DNA of 64,000 bases from Polydactylus sextarius (GCA_016801845.1 CM028920.1:9952501-10016500); one strand, 5' to 3'; shown: positions 22,101 through 40,794, numbered from the stretch's first letter. The notes: generated by a model from the letters alone, not told the origin. Translations and numbers: made by a program.

Positions 22101-25100
22101 TGGAAAGATTAATGGGTTTTGAGTTGAATCCATCTCTGGACTTGTGAAGAAGAGCAGTGTAGCCATGAGCATTCATGTGTTTGTCAGTGGAGACTGAGCT
22201 ATGTTTGACTTTGTTATGGCCTGGAGTGTGTGACAGTGTTACAGCCATCAGTGCTTCTAACTTGCCAAAACTACACCCAAGGCCATATTCCTCATTGATG
22301 CAAGTCAAACATCCTGTAGCGTTTGGGGATTAGTGCAAAATGTGCTTTTCCTATTTACATTACTATGTGTTTTACTACACGTCACATGTTGTCATTCACG
22401 GTTGACTCACTAAATGAAATTTCACATCGTGTTAACCGACTTTTAGTAGTAAATTGACTGGTGTCGACCATCGTAGTAAGACAGCATCTCAAACTGACTT
22501 TCATGTTATACATGAGGCCGACTATGGACCAAACCAGACTAGGCTAATTGTCAGTTGTAAGCCAAGGTGCTTTCTCCTGGTCCCCGTGGTGGATTCAGCC
22601 TGCTGTTCCAAATCTTTTTTCTGCTCTGCTCTAATTGTTTTAGCCTTCTCTTCCCCTGTGAGACGAAGACAGTCTAATCACAGTACTTAAAGAAATAGGG
22701 GAATACCCAGCGGTTGTGAAGGAATCGGAATCAAACCCAGGGCCTGCGGGAATACCGACGTGATATCCCAGAGCTGTCGTATGTGTGTGGCTTTGTGTGC
22801 GCATGTCTTCTCAACCCCTGTAGAGATTATCAGCGCAGGAGCTGACCTCGTAATTCTCATCCCTCGAGTTTTTTATTCACTGATGCACAGTGTTGTTAGT
22901 TTTGTTTGTTTGTTCCTCTCTCAGATTATGTTTATGGTATGCACCCTACTCATTGACTGTTTCTTTCTAAAAGACTCATCCACAATTAGTGAATACACAG
23001 TTATTGTATTGATCTTTTTCTCCTTCGTTTTGTTTTTCAGGATGAAACTGGTGCCTATCTCATAGACAGAGATCCTACATACTTTGGGCCAGTGCTTAAC
23101 TACTTGAGGCATGGCAAACTGGTGCTCAACAGGGACTTGGCAGAGGAAGGTAATGTCTCTGTGGAAAATGGGATGTTTTAACATCTCAGCAACAGTGACA
23201 GCAAAGAACATGTATATTTAAATAAAGTCCAGATTTAAATACATTGCACAACCTCATCTTTAATAATAGTTACCTAAAAAAAAAAAAGCTCACTTTTTCT
23301 CTTTTTCTTTGTTTTAAGGTGTGTTAGAAGAAGCCGAATTCTACAACATCACATCATTAATAAAACTCATCAAGGACAAGATCAGGGAACGTGACTGCAA
23401 AACATCACAGGTAATATTAAACTCCCTGAAGACTTAATAGATTCCTCCATTAACATTAAATTTTCAAACTGCTATTTCACCCTTTCATCTCATTTTTTTC
23501 CTCCTCACGTGTTTGTCTTTCCTCCCAGGTCCCGGTGAAGCATGTGTACCGGGTACTGCAGTGCCAGGAGGAGGAGCTGACACAGATGGTGTCTACGATG
23601 TCTGACGGCTGGAAGTTCGAACAGGTAAATCTCCTCCTGCGAGGTCACAGCAGCAATCCTCCTTTCATGTGCTTCACCCACCCCGCTATGCTCACATTGA
23701 CCCAGAAAGTCCAATCCTCGATATTGGAAAAAAAAAAAAAAGGCTTAAAAAGCCAAACAGCAAATCACATCTTTCTCAAATGTCCGCATACATGATCCGG
23801 GCATCCCTTCTGTGCTCTGATTGGTTGTTGCAGCTTGTCAGTATAGGTTACGGGCGGGCCCACCAGTCAGAGTTTCTGCTGATTGTGTCAAGGGAGGTGA
23901 AGGGAGAGGAGTCTGCTTTGCCAAACAACAGCGGAGAGGTGTGTCCCACAAAATTTCTGTCCACGGGCTGGTCACTGCATGGTCCCCATGTCGTCCATAC
24001 ACACCCCGTTGGCCATTGTTTGTCCCAAGTAGACATTTAGCTGTTGGTCTTTTTTTTTTTTTTTTTTTTTTTTTGGTTCATTTATACTGCTTGCTCACCA
24101 ATGAGGCTAAAAGAACATAGCACTTTTTTTTTTCTCGTCTGTGATTTTTATTTTCATTTTATTTCATTCATACTGCATTCACAGTTTGTAAGCTTGTCAA
24201 CAGCTTTCTGTGTTCTGCTTTGGTGTAGCCACTTGGCTGTTTTGGGGGCTGTGCTGTTATATATTGTCGATTCTTAAGAGGTGAAGGTTAAAATGTTTTT
24301 TTTTTTTTTTATTTTACCAAGGAATGTAATGTAACTTGAAAGAGGTTGAAACATTAAGATTGAATATTTTCATATTGCTTGACATGTTTGGGTGTCAAGA
24401 GTGTGTATTGGACGTGTGAATGAATCTCTCTGAGACATGGATCATTGAATCTCCCATCAGAGTTGAAATCTCACTAATCTCCTTACATAGGTCAGATGGG
24501 AAACTCCTAGAAAAACACCTTATGCAAAGCCCAAAGCACAGTCAGGAGAGTCTTTTGGGAAGATTAGCTTTAATGACCTACTGCCCTCTTTGATACTCCT
24601 TCATTATAGACAGTTTGTTATTTTCTAAATATTTTAAGCTGAGGGTCGTAGGCCGTGACGTGTGTGTTGAGTTTTAAGTAGCAAGACGAAATGAATCCGT
24701 TGTTGTTGTGTTTTTTTTTTTTTTTTTTATGCTGCGTTGATACCTAATGTTAAGAGCAATCGCTTAACAACAACACAACAAGTCTGCAGCAGCAGTGGCT
24801 AATGAGGAGATACGTGTCTGAACATGCACACCTGGGTACTGAGGGTATACATGTAGCCAGAAGTATGCACACGTGTACCATTCACAAGTAAAAACAGTTA
24901 TTTAGAAAAGGAAATTACTGTTTATTGTTTTTGTTGTTTTTTTTTTTTTTTTTCCCTTGTGTTTTTTGTGCATTTAGTTTGCCACAGTTCTGAAAGGATT
25001 CATCCACTTATTGGTCGTTTTGTGTCCTCTGTGTGTTTTTTTGTTTTTGTTTTTTATGGCTGGAAGCAGGAAGAGTAGAATTTATCGTGATTATTATTAT

Positions 25101-28100
25101 TTTTTTGTTGTTGTTGTTGCTGTTGTATTTGAAGTAGGGCTCAACAAAATTGATCAAAATGTTCTCAAAAATTGCAAAATTGCCAAGGGTTAGAATCAAA
25201 AGCGCATGCAAGCTGCACTTTTTTTAACAAAAGGAAAAAGAAATGAGTCATATTATAAATATTGTTACAAATGAAGCACTACGGTTCACTATGGAGATGC
25301 TGCAGCCTGCAAATCATATTAAGATGTAAGAGGACATGCATGTGTCTTAGAATTAAAAAAAAAAAAAAAAATCTACCAAAACAAAACTCGCATTTCATAA
25401 TATGTATATGAGTAATGAGCTTTTTTCCCCATTCAGCCACAATGTAAAGATGTCATTTGAGGGATTTACTCATTTCAGTCCTTCTAGTCTTTGATATTAT
25501 CTGATGTTTAGAGTAAAACATTACTTGCTGTTACAAGCAGAAGCTTTGCTGATGTTTTCTTTCGATGGAATTTGGGTTAGCCCTGGTCCCTTGTAAAGCC
25601 TTACGTAAACCCTCGTGATAGATTGGTGGTTACAACTGTAATGGGTAAACACAACTAAAGTGCAATGACGCAAAGAATATCAAAGAAAACAGCTGTGTGA
25701 TCCCACACTGATGAAATCAATCAATCAATACCCGAATGATCGGACAATTAAAGCACCGTAGAAAATCCTAAATATGCCATCTGCGTCATGGCACTTCTGA
25801 CGGATAAATGTCCAGTCACAGAGCTAAAAGTGGAACTGAGACGATGGATGGGAGTGAGCTTCTTTGTGGTTTGCTCCTTTATTTGTTTTGTAGGAGACAC
25901 TGTGGTTGAAGGCTTCAATTTTTCATATGCACTTTAAACAAGCCCGGCCCTATCAAGTCAAAACCACCAGTTCCCATTGATTTTATTTATTTATTTATTT
26001 TTTCCTTTTTCCTTTTCAACAAGCATGTTCTGCTTCCTGTGGTCCTTGCACTTTTATTCTGTTAGCGACTAAATGCTGATCACATTTTTCTTTTTTTTTT
26101 TTTTTTTTTCTGTAATGTCTTCGTGCTCTTTCTTTCATTATTTTTTTTTTTAACTTATGTTTTTGTGTGGACCACTGGTTCTGTTTGATTCCTCTGTGAT
26201 TACTTGGACAACTCTTTGAGTTTTCACCGAGTTTTCAAAATGAGCATTTTTTTTTTTTTTTTTTTTTAATTTTCATGCTGGCATGTCTGCAGGTCCTGAT
26301 AATAACTGTTTAAATTACAATCTTCTTTAATATACTGACAAATACTCAAAACATGTTGTAATTTAGCCTTTATCTCTTTAAATTTGTTTAAACATTTCTC
26401 TCCACTTAGTGAGGCTCCATGTTGGCCCGGTGGACTCAGTGTACCATGACATCCTGGGTTTAAATCTGACCAAGAATCTTTGTCACGTTTCAGTCCCACC
26501 CCGACCCACATTGTGTCATTGGACATTGCTATCTATCTAATTATGGCAAAAAAAAAATGCAAGATAATAAATTCCAAGAAAAAGAAAAAAAAAAACACTT
26601 AGTAAATGTATAGAGACAACACTTGGATTGGTCCATATGAATTGTTTTGAAACAAAGTCTAATTAGTGACACATTAGTCCAAGATGTCTTAAGTTACATA
26701 TTGAGAAGTATCTGAAGTTGCAGGAACCTGTAGACTCTGTGTGCTCCTTGTTTTGGTCGTCGACCTCGCTCACATTACTTCGAACGTCTCCCTCCTTATG
26801 TTTTCCACCCATAAGTAAACCTGGTTTTTGCCTCTTCTCCGTCAGTCTAAGGCTAATTCTTCCCATGTACTTTGCTTTCGTGTCTCTCTAGCTGGTGAGC
26901 ATAGGCTCCTCTTACAACTACGGAAACGAAGACCAAGCCGAGTTCCTGTGTGTAGTCTCCAAGGAGCTGCACAATCAATCATACGGGACAAACAGTGAGC
27001 CCAGTGAGAAGGCTAAGGTAAGTGTGTGTTTGTGTGTGTTAGAGAGAGAGAGTAGAGTGTATGTGTAGAGGCCGGTTGAAAAATCTATCCATAGCAAACA
27101 TCTGTGAATGATGGCCTGTGCTGGATGTTTTAAATGCACTGCATTTATGAACATGCCACCAGGGGACTGAGAGCACCTCTAGTTTATTGATGAGAAATCT
27201 CCATGAAGGAGAACATTGTGAATATTCAGTGCGTCGGTTAAGAACTAAACTGCCTGCACCACAAGTGATGAAGGAAGTGAGGGAAAATAACGTGAATAAA
27301 TATTAAAATAACATGAAAAATACTCTCCCATTTGAGAAAATGTAAAATAAACATATATATATATAATTTTGTTTCAGTGATGGTATCATAAAAAGGTGTT
27401 ACTAAGTGAACTAACCCGTCATATATTCATTTCATGTCAGATTTGACCTAAAAAAAAAAAAAAAAAAAAACCTCCAGTATCGTTATAATCCGTGCTATGG
27501 GCATTAAGTGAGCCCAGGACTGCAGCAGATTAGTGGAGCAAGGTCTGTCATTTTCTCAAGAGCTTTGGGAAGCGAAGCAGGAGGCACGCCCTGAGGAATT
27601 CAAGCTCCCATCAGCTCGTCCCCGTGGGGGTGCCCACTCATTGAAGGCAGCTCCACATGAAGAAGCACAAGTGTTTAAACCTGTATTCATGCTGCTGTTG
27701 ACTTTAGTAGGAAGATGAAACACCATCAGCGCGTCTTCCAAGCAAATGTAGATAGACAGGAGAGACTTGTTTTTTTTTTTTATTGTTTTCAAGGGCATCA
27801 CATTTAAACTGGGTCACTGACTGTGACTAATTTGTACATCACTACATAAACAACTAAAATCTCAGAGATTCTCAGTCATTTATATTGTAAACAGTGTTTA
27901 TTTGTGCAAAAGGCTGGATTTGAATGAAACGCATGAGAAAGGCGCCTTTGGAAAACATTTGCATGTGTTTTCTTGTGTTGTCTTTAGGTTCTCCATAGAC
28001 TTTAAATGTTGTCGTTAAAATCAACCCCCTCTGAACATGATCCAGTTTTTTTTCCCTTGTTCTCTCCCACGTTGACTCCTTCATTCATTTCCGTTATTTT

Positions 28101-30262
28101 ACAACGTGCCTTTCTTGTCTTCTTCTGTGCTGTCTAGCATGCTGCATGTTGCTCAGAGCGAGGACGAAGTGGCGGATTATGAAATGAATGACTCTGATTA
28201 GGGTTGAGCACTTATGACTCCATGGTGAGCGCTCAACAGCTCGTAGTGTCTCCACCACACCTCCCCAACATTTCCTTTCCCTCGTCAATGCATTTTACAC
28301 TACTGAAAAAAAAAAAAACAAAACACCTAAACGGAGTCCAGGTTGGAAATCCTCAGCTGCATGTGGTTCCTGCTCAGACCTGGTCCTACACTTCTCATAA
28401 AGAGTCAAACTCCATTTATTTCAATAGTGTAAATAATAACCCTTATTGTCGTGCTTGTGGCCTTTGGTTAATGGAGGTCGTGCTGAATCATCAGCTGCTG
28501 CAGCAGTTTGACTCATTGTCCTTCATGCAATGACATTGTAAGGGAGGGGATGGGTACCCCCCCCACCCCCATGTGTTTCATTGTCAAATTTAGTAGTTAG
28601 TTGTAGCTTTGCTTGGACAGCACAAATGCCTTTGTAGCTTCTTGTTTTTATGAATTAGACAGTTAGTGTAATCGATAGCGTTCTGCTTGAAATGTAATAC
28701 TTCAATAACACCAAATATTTGGGGCTTGTCTGTCCCATTCTCATGAAGGCAGTAACTCAAAAGGTTGACAGGTGTTGGCTCAGTCAATGTGACTTAAACT
28801 TAATACATTTGGTATTAGATTCCTTCACTCTTCGCTATGTTTATTAAACAGATCAGAACTTGGATGCTCTCTGTAACAGGGGTGAACTCATAAATCTTGA
28901 GTTTTAAATTCCAGGTTGTCCACATTATTGAATGGCACCACATCTTCAGACAGAAGGTATCATATTTTTTTTTCCGTCACTGCAAAGCGTCCATCGGCGA
29001 TAACTGTTCAGTGAATCACACCGAGCACATCCCTTCTTCAGGCAACAGTCGGCACATCGGGAGGTATAGTCGACCACCTTAAAAGGAAGCATCCAAAGTT
29101 TATAGATAACTTCTCTGACTGTACATAGCAGAGCCACTGCCTCATCACCGACTTGGGAGTCGTTTTTTGGCACCAGCTGCTCATCCCCAACGCTGCTAGC
29201 TCGCACTAAATGGCACGCAGCACACGTAGACTGGTATCACTGGTAAAATGTCACAATCTCTTCGATTCACTTGAAAAGATTATTGTGAACTCCTTCAACA
29301 TGAAATTATCAGATTGGCCACTCCTCTATTCTGGTTAATATGGTGAAATATCCAGAACAAGGGTAGCGATGCCTGATTTGTTGAGGACAAACATCTAAGA
29401 AATCATTTTTTTCCCTTTTTTATGCTTCAAATGAAACTGATAGTGTTGGGTGAAAGGATTAGACTTGGGGAAAAAGAGTGAACAGCGAGAACAAACATGG
29501 ATTACCGTTGGTGTGTTTGTTAATTAACTCTCACTGCCAGCACGGGGAGACAAACAGGTTTAAGTGCCTGTAAATGCTCTGATTTTACAAGGAGATCTTG
29601 GTGCGGCACTTTTGTGTCGGCAAAATGTTACCAAACTATGAATATTAGTTGTACGACAGCTGGACAGAAACTTTGAGTCTGCGCTTCTCAGTTAAACTTC
29701 TAAAAACCTTAACCACATCTTGAGTTGTGTTTGTCAGTCTCACTTTAAATAACTAAACAAATGTTGTCAGGGTGGTTTAGACTCCTGAGATTATCTCTTT
29801 GCATGTGATGGACACAAAATCCTTAAAAAAAACAAGTCATTTTCAGTTCTGTTCTCTCTCATCAATCTTTATGTCTCAGTCACACTGGACACTGTGGTTA
29901 ACTCCAGCAGCTCGTGCGTCCAGCATCAAAATTTCCCTTTTTTTTTTTTTTTTCTGAGCTCACCCATAATTTGCTCAACGGCCACGTACCGCGTCGCTCG
30001 TAGCACCGTTTTTTTTTTCTTCACTTGTGCGAGCGTTTCCCTTTTCTCTGCTGCTTATTCAGTGTGTTTGATTTAATTTAGCAGCACATGGACTAAATAT
30101 ATGGGGGAAAAAGAGAGAACTGTTTTTTTTTTTTTTTTTTTTAAGTTAAAGTAAAGGAAGCTGTAGAGTGTACTGTGTGTTGTGTTTTTGTTAATTTTAT
30201 CTTTTTTTTTTTTTTGTTTTTTGTCTCTACAGATTCTTCAGGAAAGGGGCTCCCGGATGTGA
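16157..30262 (+). CDS. kctd5: BTB/POZ protein KCTD5, cullin-3 substrate adaptor, 224 aa
   Basis: KCTD5 forms pentamers that bind cullin-3 and directs ubiquitination, including of G-protein beta-gamma subunits. Six exons join in frame (675 nt): 16157-16378, 23041-23149, 23319-23410, 23529-23624, 26892-27017, 30233-30262. The BTB domain starts near residue 34 (KWIRLNVGGTYFLTTRQTL) and includes DPTYFGPVLNYLRHGKLVL and EEAEFYNITSLIKLI. The C-terminal domain has VKHVYRVLQCQEEELTQM, then LVSIGSSYNYGNEDQAEFL, ending in ILQERGSRM. Human KCTD5 is 234 aa; the difference is in the variable N-terminus. KCTD2 has the same C-terminus, but pdpk1 adjacency and the KELHN wording favour KCTD5. Intron 1 is 6.7 kb. 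A diverged copy of exon 5 lies in intron 4. Confidence 0.93.
16379..23040 (+). other. kctd5: kctd5 intron 1 (6.7 kb), no gene found
   Basis: The intron begins with clusters of GCTAGC-type hexamers (about 16385-16670) and a (TG)n run at about 16683-16703. The rest is unique AT-rich sequence with T runs. I see no spliced coding block on either strand. A patch at about 22715-22745 (on the minus strand, ggccctgggtttgattcc) resembles a decayed tRNA B box and may be an old SINE remnant. Confidence 0.5.
23834..23896 (+). CDS. kctd5: Candidate alternative kctd5 exon: diverged tandem copy of exon 5 (21 codons)
   Basis: After a tgttgcag acceptor, the frame reads LVSIGYGRAHQSEFLLIVSRE. It aligns with the start of constitutive exon 5 (LVSIGSSYNYGNEDQAEFL, then CVVSKEL), with five residues deleted. 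The shared LVSIG codons differ almost only at third positions (CTT GTC AGT ATA GGT against CTG GTG AGC ATA GGC), which suggests selection on the protein. A gtgaag donor follows at 23897 in phase 0, the same phase as the exon 4, 5 and 6 junctions. It could therefore replace exon 5, giving a shorter KCTD5 that ends in ILQERGSRM. Without that donor the frame runs on to TAG 24038-24040 and yields a different tail. Whether it is expressed cannot be seen. Confidence 0.55.
26405..26520 (+). repeat. Degenerate tRNA-derived SINE head in kctd5 intron 4
   Basis: The stretch gttggcccggtggactcagtg followed by atcctgggtttaaatctgacc resembles the tRNA-related A/B-box head of a common fish SINE (consensus of the type GGTTCAAATCCGACC). 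It is decayed, with no clear tail or target duplication. Confidence 0.4.
27018..30232 (+). other. kctd5: kctd5 intron 5 (3.2 kb), no gene found
   Basis: No spliced coding block is seen on either strand. The intron contains an A run at about 27451-27471, a C-rich patch at about 28557-28569 and several T runs just before exon 6. Confidence 0.5.
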
Positions 30263-33200
30263 AGAGGACTTAGTATTATGAGCTCCAGGTGTTATGATGC
30301 AAACATATCGTCTTTGTGAAAGAACGTTTGGCACAATGGAGATTTAAAAAAAAAAAAAAAAAAAAAAAAAGGGGGTGGGGCGGGGGTTGCATTTATTTCG
30401 TGTTTTCCCTCCTTTATTGTTTTTATTTCTTGATGTAAATAAGTCTGTTTACTGACAATTTGTGCCTGTACATTTAAACTGGACCTTTTTTTTTTCTTCT
30501 TCCTTTTTTTTTTTTTATTATTTTTGAAATTAGCGGCAAGTTATTTTTTTTTGTTTGTTTTCTAATTGAAAGTAAGGAATTACAGTCTACAGATGTTTTA
30601 TGCTATAAAATATGGCCGTCATCATATAAGGCCAATGAGTCACTCAGGGTCATCTATTGAATTAATTATATCCTCCAACTCAAGGGTCTGGTAAGGGATC
30701 AGTATGGTCTTTATAACTCAAAAGTATCAACATAAAATCATTGTTTTACAGATGTTAAGAAGGGAATAGTGCATTTATTTAGCGCATGATTTAAAAAGTT
30801 AGGCTATTAAATGTAAATTTCACCCTTAAAAATACAAAAAACAAGTATAATAAACAAAACCTATTGATCAATACTTTTTCCAAAGTTTTCAGAGATTTGT
30901 GATCATGGGGATCCCAACTAATCGCATCTTTTTTTTCCTTTTTTTTTCCTTTTTTTTCCTTTTTTTTTCCCCAAGATATAGTTGAGGTGGCATTTCACTT
31001 TGATTTAATACTCTTTACGGCCAAAAAGAAAAAAGGAACAAAAATATCACTGTGGACTTGGACTGTGTAGGTAAAGGGGCATTAGATAATTTATCACTCA
31101 CAGGGCTTTTTTTTTTTTTCGGTGTTGAAGAAATGACCTGTAAGGAAAAATAAAATCGTCCCATTTTCACATAGACGAACTACGCAGACTTGAGAAACAC
31201 GGCAGATGCTGCGATGCTAAATACTTCTTTATCATTGACCCGCTTGGCTTGAGAAGTAAATGTGTTGCTACTGCAGCTGCTTGTCTTCTATCTCGCAACT
31301 TTAGTAAACCAATTACTCACCGATACGGTCGCTGTGCTGTTAGGTTAAGTAATTACAACATTTTCAGGAAGTTCAATTACCTGTATTATAAATATTGATG
31401 ACGTATATAACCACAGTTTATTTGTTTGTTTGTTTTTGGTTTTGTTTTTTCAAAATAAGACTTCTGCAGCTTTTACAATTGTGGATTTTTAGTAGTGTAA
31501 AGAACCACAAAAAAACGTGTGTGAGCTGAATGTTGTCAAATTTATATCACGTTGAATCTGAACCTCTAGTTTAGTTTGAGACCTCATGTTCATAAATCTA
31601 AAGTTAACTGCCAAAAAAAAAAAAAAAAAAGGTGTTTCAAATATGATTTATGTTTTACAGTTATAGTCATTTTTTTTAAAACATCAGTTTCCTCCAATAT
31701 GTCCTGTTTCCTGCCAGGTAAAAACATCCTTGAGACAATGGCGCATGTTTTAATTTTTTTTTTTTTTTTCCCCCACTGACTTCTGAGTTTTCCATAACTG
31801 GTTTATTTTGTGTGTTTGAGGGAACTTTTTTTTTTTTTTTTTTTTTTTTTGAGGGAAGGTTTGTGTTGTGTTTGAGATTTTTTTGGGGACTGGAACGGTT
31901 TGAAGGCAGCGGTGAAGGACTTTCTGTTCATATCCAGAGGATTTTTGTTTTGATGTAAATAATCCAAATTCAATATTAATATTTAACTCTTAAAAAACAA
32001 AAACTGCACGTTTTGTACACTGTATAGAAAACGCAACTTCAAACGGAAGTTGTTTATACTGGATCTTTAGAAATGAGAAAAATCTTGACAATGTTAACTT
32101 CTGTTTTGCATTGTTTGTACAGGACTCTATAGAGATTTCTGAGTTAGGGTTGAAACAGCTGATGCTGAATACGGTGTCTTTCACTGAGAACATGCCTGGA
32201 ACATGTTTTGATAACCAATAACAAAGCTATACTTGGCTGGCTATGAAGTTGACTGTTACATTTAAAAACAAATGTATTTTTTTCCTGCAGTGTGATAGAT
32301 TCTTCTAAGCATTTTGAATTGTGTAGATTTCGTACACAGCATTACAAGCACTACAGTGGGAAACACTGTGCACATTGCTTACAGCCTGTAATGTTGTTTA
32401 ATGTAAATACTGCATTTTAGAACACTTTTTTTTATAGAAAGTTGTTTTCAGGTTTGATGTGTGGTTTTTTGATAGGTTGGAAATTTCATTCACAAATAAT
32501 CATTTGGTGTTGCCTTTTTTTTTCCCAATGACCAAAATCCAATGTCTTATGTGTACTTTACACATTGATCTTAGTGTCAGGGATGAGTAAACTTTTCTTA
32601 ATGCTGGCACACTTTGTACATATACACTTGTTAATGACACACAAACCTCCATTTACTCACATGCACACGTATACACCTGATTGATTTTTATATTGTCTGG
32701 GGAAACAAGTATGGACGCATGTTTTTTGATATAGAGACGCACACACACACATACACACATATATATATATATATATAAATATATATACACAAGGGCTTTT
32801 AAAGTGCAAAATTTGAGATCTGCAAAGAGGTTTAATCAAAGTAGACTGGATTTCCTGCCAGAGCTAGGCTATGTTTACATTTGCTATAGTATTCTGAAGC
32901 CTTCCAATTACGTACTGTCTTGCACTCCCTCACACATGTTACCATACATCTGACTTGTGTGATTGCACCAGGGGCACCGAACACTCCCCCACACCACATT
33001 AACTGATACACAGACATCATAAGATACTCCATCCATTTCCGACGGCCTATGCTTGAGCGTTGCAGACAATCTTGCTTTCCGCCCTCTGATGGCAGAGTTT
33101 CTCACTTTTAACAAGATAAAATTTTACCTGTGTTGAATTAAGGTTAATCTGGGTCTTCTTTTGATTTGATTTTCTTTTCCTGCAAAGAGATTTAAAGTGT

Positions 33201-33665
33201 TTTGTGTTTGATTAGCTTGGTTCAGTTGTAACTTCGTTTGATATACTCTGGTCTGAGGTGTCTAACCCCCTCCCTCCTCTTTAGCAGCTACATTACCTTT
33301 AATGCCCTTCTCAAACAGGTTGTCTGGATGAGCGTTTGGTATTGATAATCATTTCATGTAATGGACAAACTTATCAAATCTGTAGCCTAATACTTTTAAG
33401 TGCCCGGTTTGCATTCGAGTTCTAAGCCACAGACCACTGTATTGCATGATTGAAGATGATCACACTTGTAATCAGAGGGAATGAATGTGTCATTGTTCCT
33501 CAATCTAACAGTTACATCAATGAATAAGGTTCTCATATCACTACATAGATCACTTCTATATGATCTTATGCAATGTTATAAATGTAAAAACTAAGTATGA
33601 GGTTAAGGGGGATAGATCTATATGGTCTTGCATAAGGTAAACACAATAAAATGTTGTCATTCATA
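30263..33665 (+). other. kctd5: kctd5 3' UTR and downstream sequence
   Basis: After the TGA, 3.4 kb carries no coding signal. It contains an A run at about 30345-30370, (TTTTTTCC) repeats at about 30930-30970, long T runs near 31755 and 31828-31850, and an AT/CA microsatellite at about 32740-32785. AATAAA at 33645-33650 is a good terminal poly(A) signal. Earlier A-rich signals (for example near 31149) could give shorter forms. Confidence 0.45.
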
Positions 33666-39326
<5,661 letters not shown>

Positions 39327-40150
39327 GGGTGAAGACTTGCTCCGCTGCAGCAGAAGGAATGGGTTTAACAAGAATCACCTCCCCGCTCAGTCTCTCAATG
39401 AATGTGCTCCTCTCACATCGGGACTTGCTTAAAGACTTCTATTTAAACTCCACACATTCTGTGCCATCCGCTCTCCTCTGACCTATCCTTTTTTTTTTTT
39501 TTTTTTTTGTTTGTTCGTTTGTTGTTTTTGTTTTCCTCGTCGTCGTCATCGTTGTTCTTAATTGCCGGTTGGCTCATAATGCTGGGAGGGGATGGGTGCT
39601 TCAGCGCCCTGGTTATTTCTTTTTAAACATTTATTGTCTTATGTGGTGCAAGGGACACAGCTCGGTACCAGTTTTCATCAAGTCAATGCAAGCTGGCTGT
39701 CATCAGTGTTCAAGGAAGAAAATTTCTTTTTTTTTTTGTTTTTGTTTTTGTTTAATTTTGCTCTTTCACAGGGTCTGTTCCTTTTTCCCCTCTTTATTTT
39801 CCATAATAAAGGATTAAAAAAAAATAATGTAAAATTAGCTTATTTCATTGTCAGTATTTCAACTGCTGTATAATGAATGGCACTTTTATACTGTTGTATC
39901 TCACTAGTGTCTCTAGATGGCTCTGTCTAATTCTCTTTCCCAGGTTTTCTATTCAGCATGCTGTAATATGATAGAATCTGCTGCCTTGGCTGTCTTTTTG
40001 TTATTCAGAGTGTTTGCTATGGAATAAATAAAAATGGCCACAATGACGGAGGCAGGTAGGCTTACTTCTGTATCAGACTTTAAGGTTATATGGTGCTTTG
40101 TTCATGTATGTGTTGGCGTAAATAAAACTTTCTACAAAACTTAAGCATTT
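39327..40150 (+). other. ube2i: ube2i 3' UTR and tail-to-tail poly(A) region
   Basis: The 3' UTR is T-rich. Its AATAAA signals lie at 39805-39810 and 40121-40126. The opposing il21r signal (AATAAA on the minus strand, TTTATT at 40153-40158) is 27 bases further on, so the two transcripts probably end within a few bases of each other or overlap. Confidence 0.5.
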
Positions 40151-40487
40151 TCTTTATTACATGAGTAAAACATACATTAAAGAGAAAAACAAAAACAAAT
40201 TATCGTAGGTTTCAGAAATAAAGGAAACAACTTCATGAAAAACTTGTCAATCATTATTTCACAGTGAAGTGAGCGAACTATGCGAATCATATCTGATGCA
40301 AGCAAAAGGTTGTTTTTTTTTTTTTTTTTTTGAATCATCTTACAAATACAAGTCATTTTTGATTCATGAAAAAAAAATACAAAAACAAGTTATTTACAGT
40401 AGCTGTTTGGAGCCGGATGTAGTTGAATTATTTAGAGACATTATATTTGTTTGGCCCGACGTGATTTACAACAACATATTTTTATGG

Positions 40488-40790
40488 GGCGGCGTGGCGT
40501 TACAGGGGTTAGCGCTGTTGCCTCACAGCAAGAAGGTCCTGGGTTCGAATCCCGGGTCGGGCACGGGGAGTCCTTCTGTGTGGAGTTTCCTCCCACCACT
40601 ATTGGGGAATTGAGCATACTTAATTGCCCCTAGGTATGGATATGAGTGCGAATGGTTGTTCATCTATATGTGGCCCTGCAATGAGCTGGCGACCGTCCAG
40701 GGTGTACCCTGCCTTCGCCGTAAGCAGCTGGGATAGGCTCCAGTCCCCCAACCCTGAGCAGGGATAAAGGGGTAGAAGAAGGATGGATGG
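40488..40790 (+). mobile_element. tRNA-derived SINE with perfect 10-bp target duplication, next to the il21r stop
   Basis: The head resembles a tRNA: ggcgtggcgttacaggggttagcg (A-box region), then B box GGTTCGAATCC at about 40542-40552. The body has the widely shared fish SINE wording (tgtgtggagtttcc, aattgcccctaggt, gagctggcgaccgtccaggg, gctgggataggctccag) and ends in (ggat)n. It is flanked by perfect copies of ATTTTTATGG at 40478-40487 and 40791-40800, proving retroposition. The right copy overlaps the minus-strand stop codon of il21r (40795-40797). The body is V-SINE/Mermaid-like, but I cannot assign the family with certainty. Confidence 0.88.
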
Positions 40791-40794
40791 ATTT

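Noticed and set aside
40488..40565. Possible tRNA gene (good A and B boxes)
   Set aside because: It is the head of a SINE, with SINE body, tail and target duplications; it does not fold as a clean cloverleaf with an acceptor stem.
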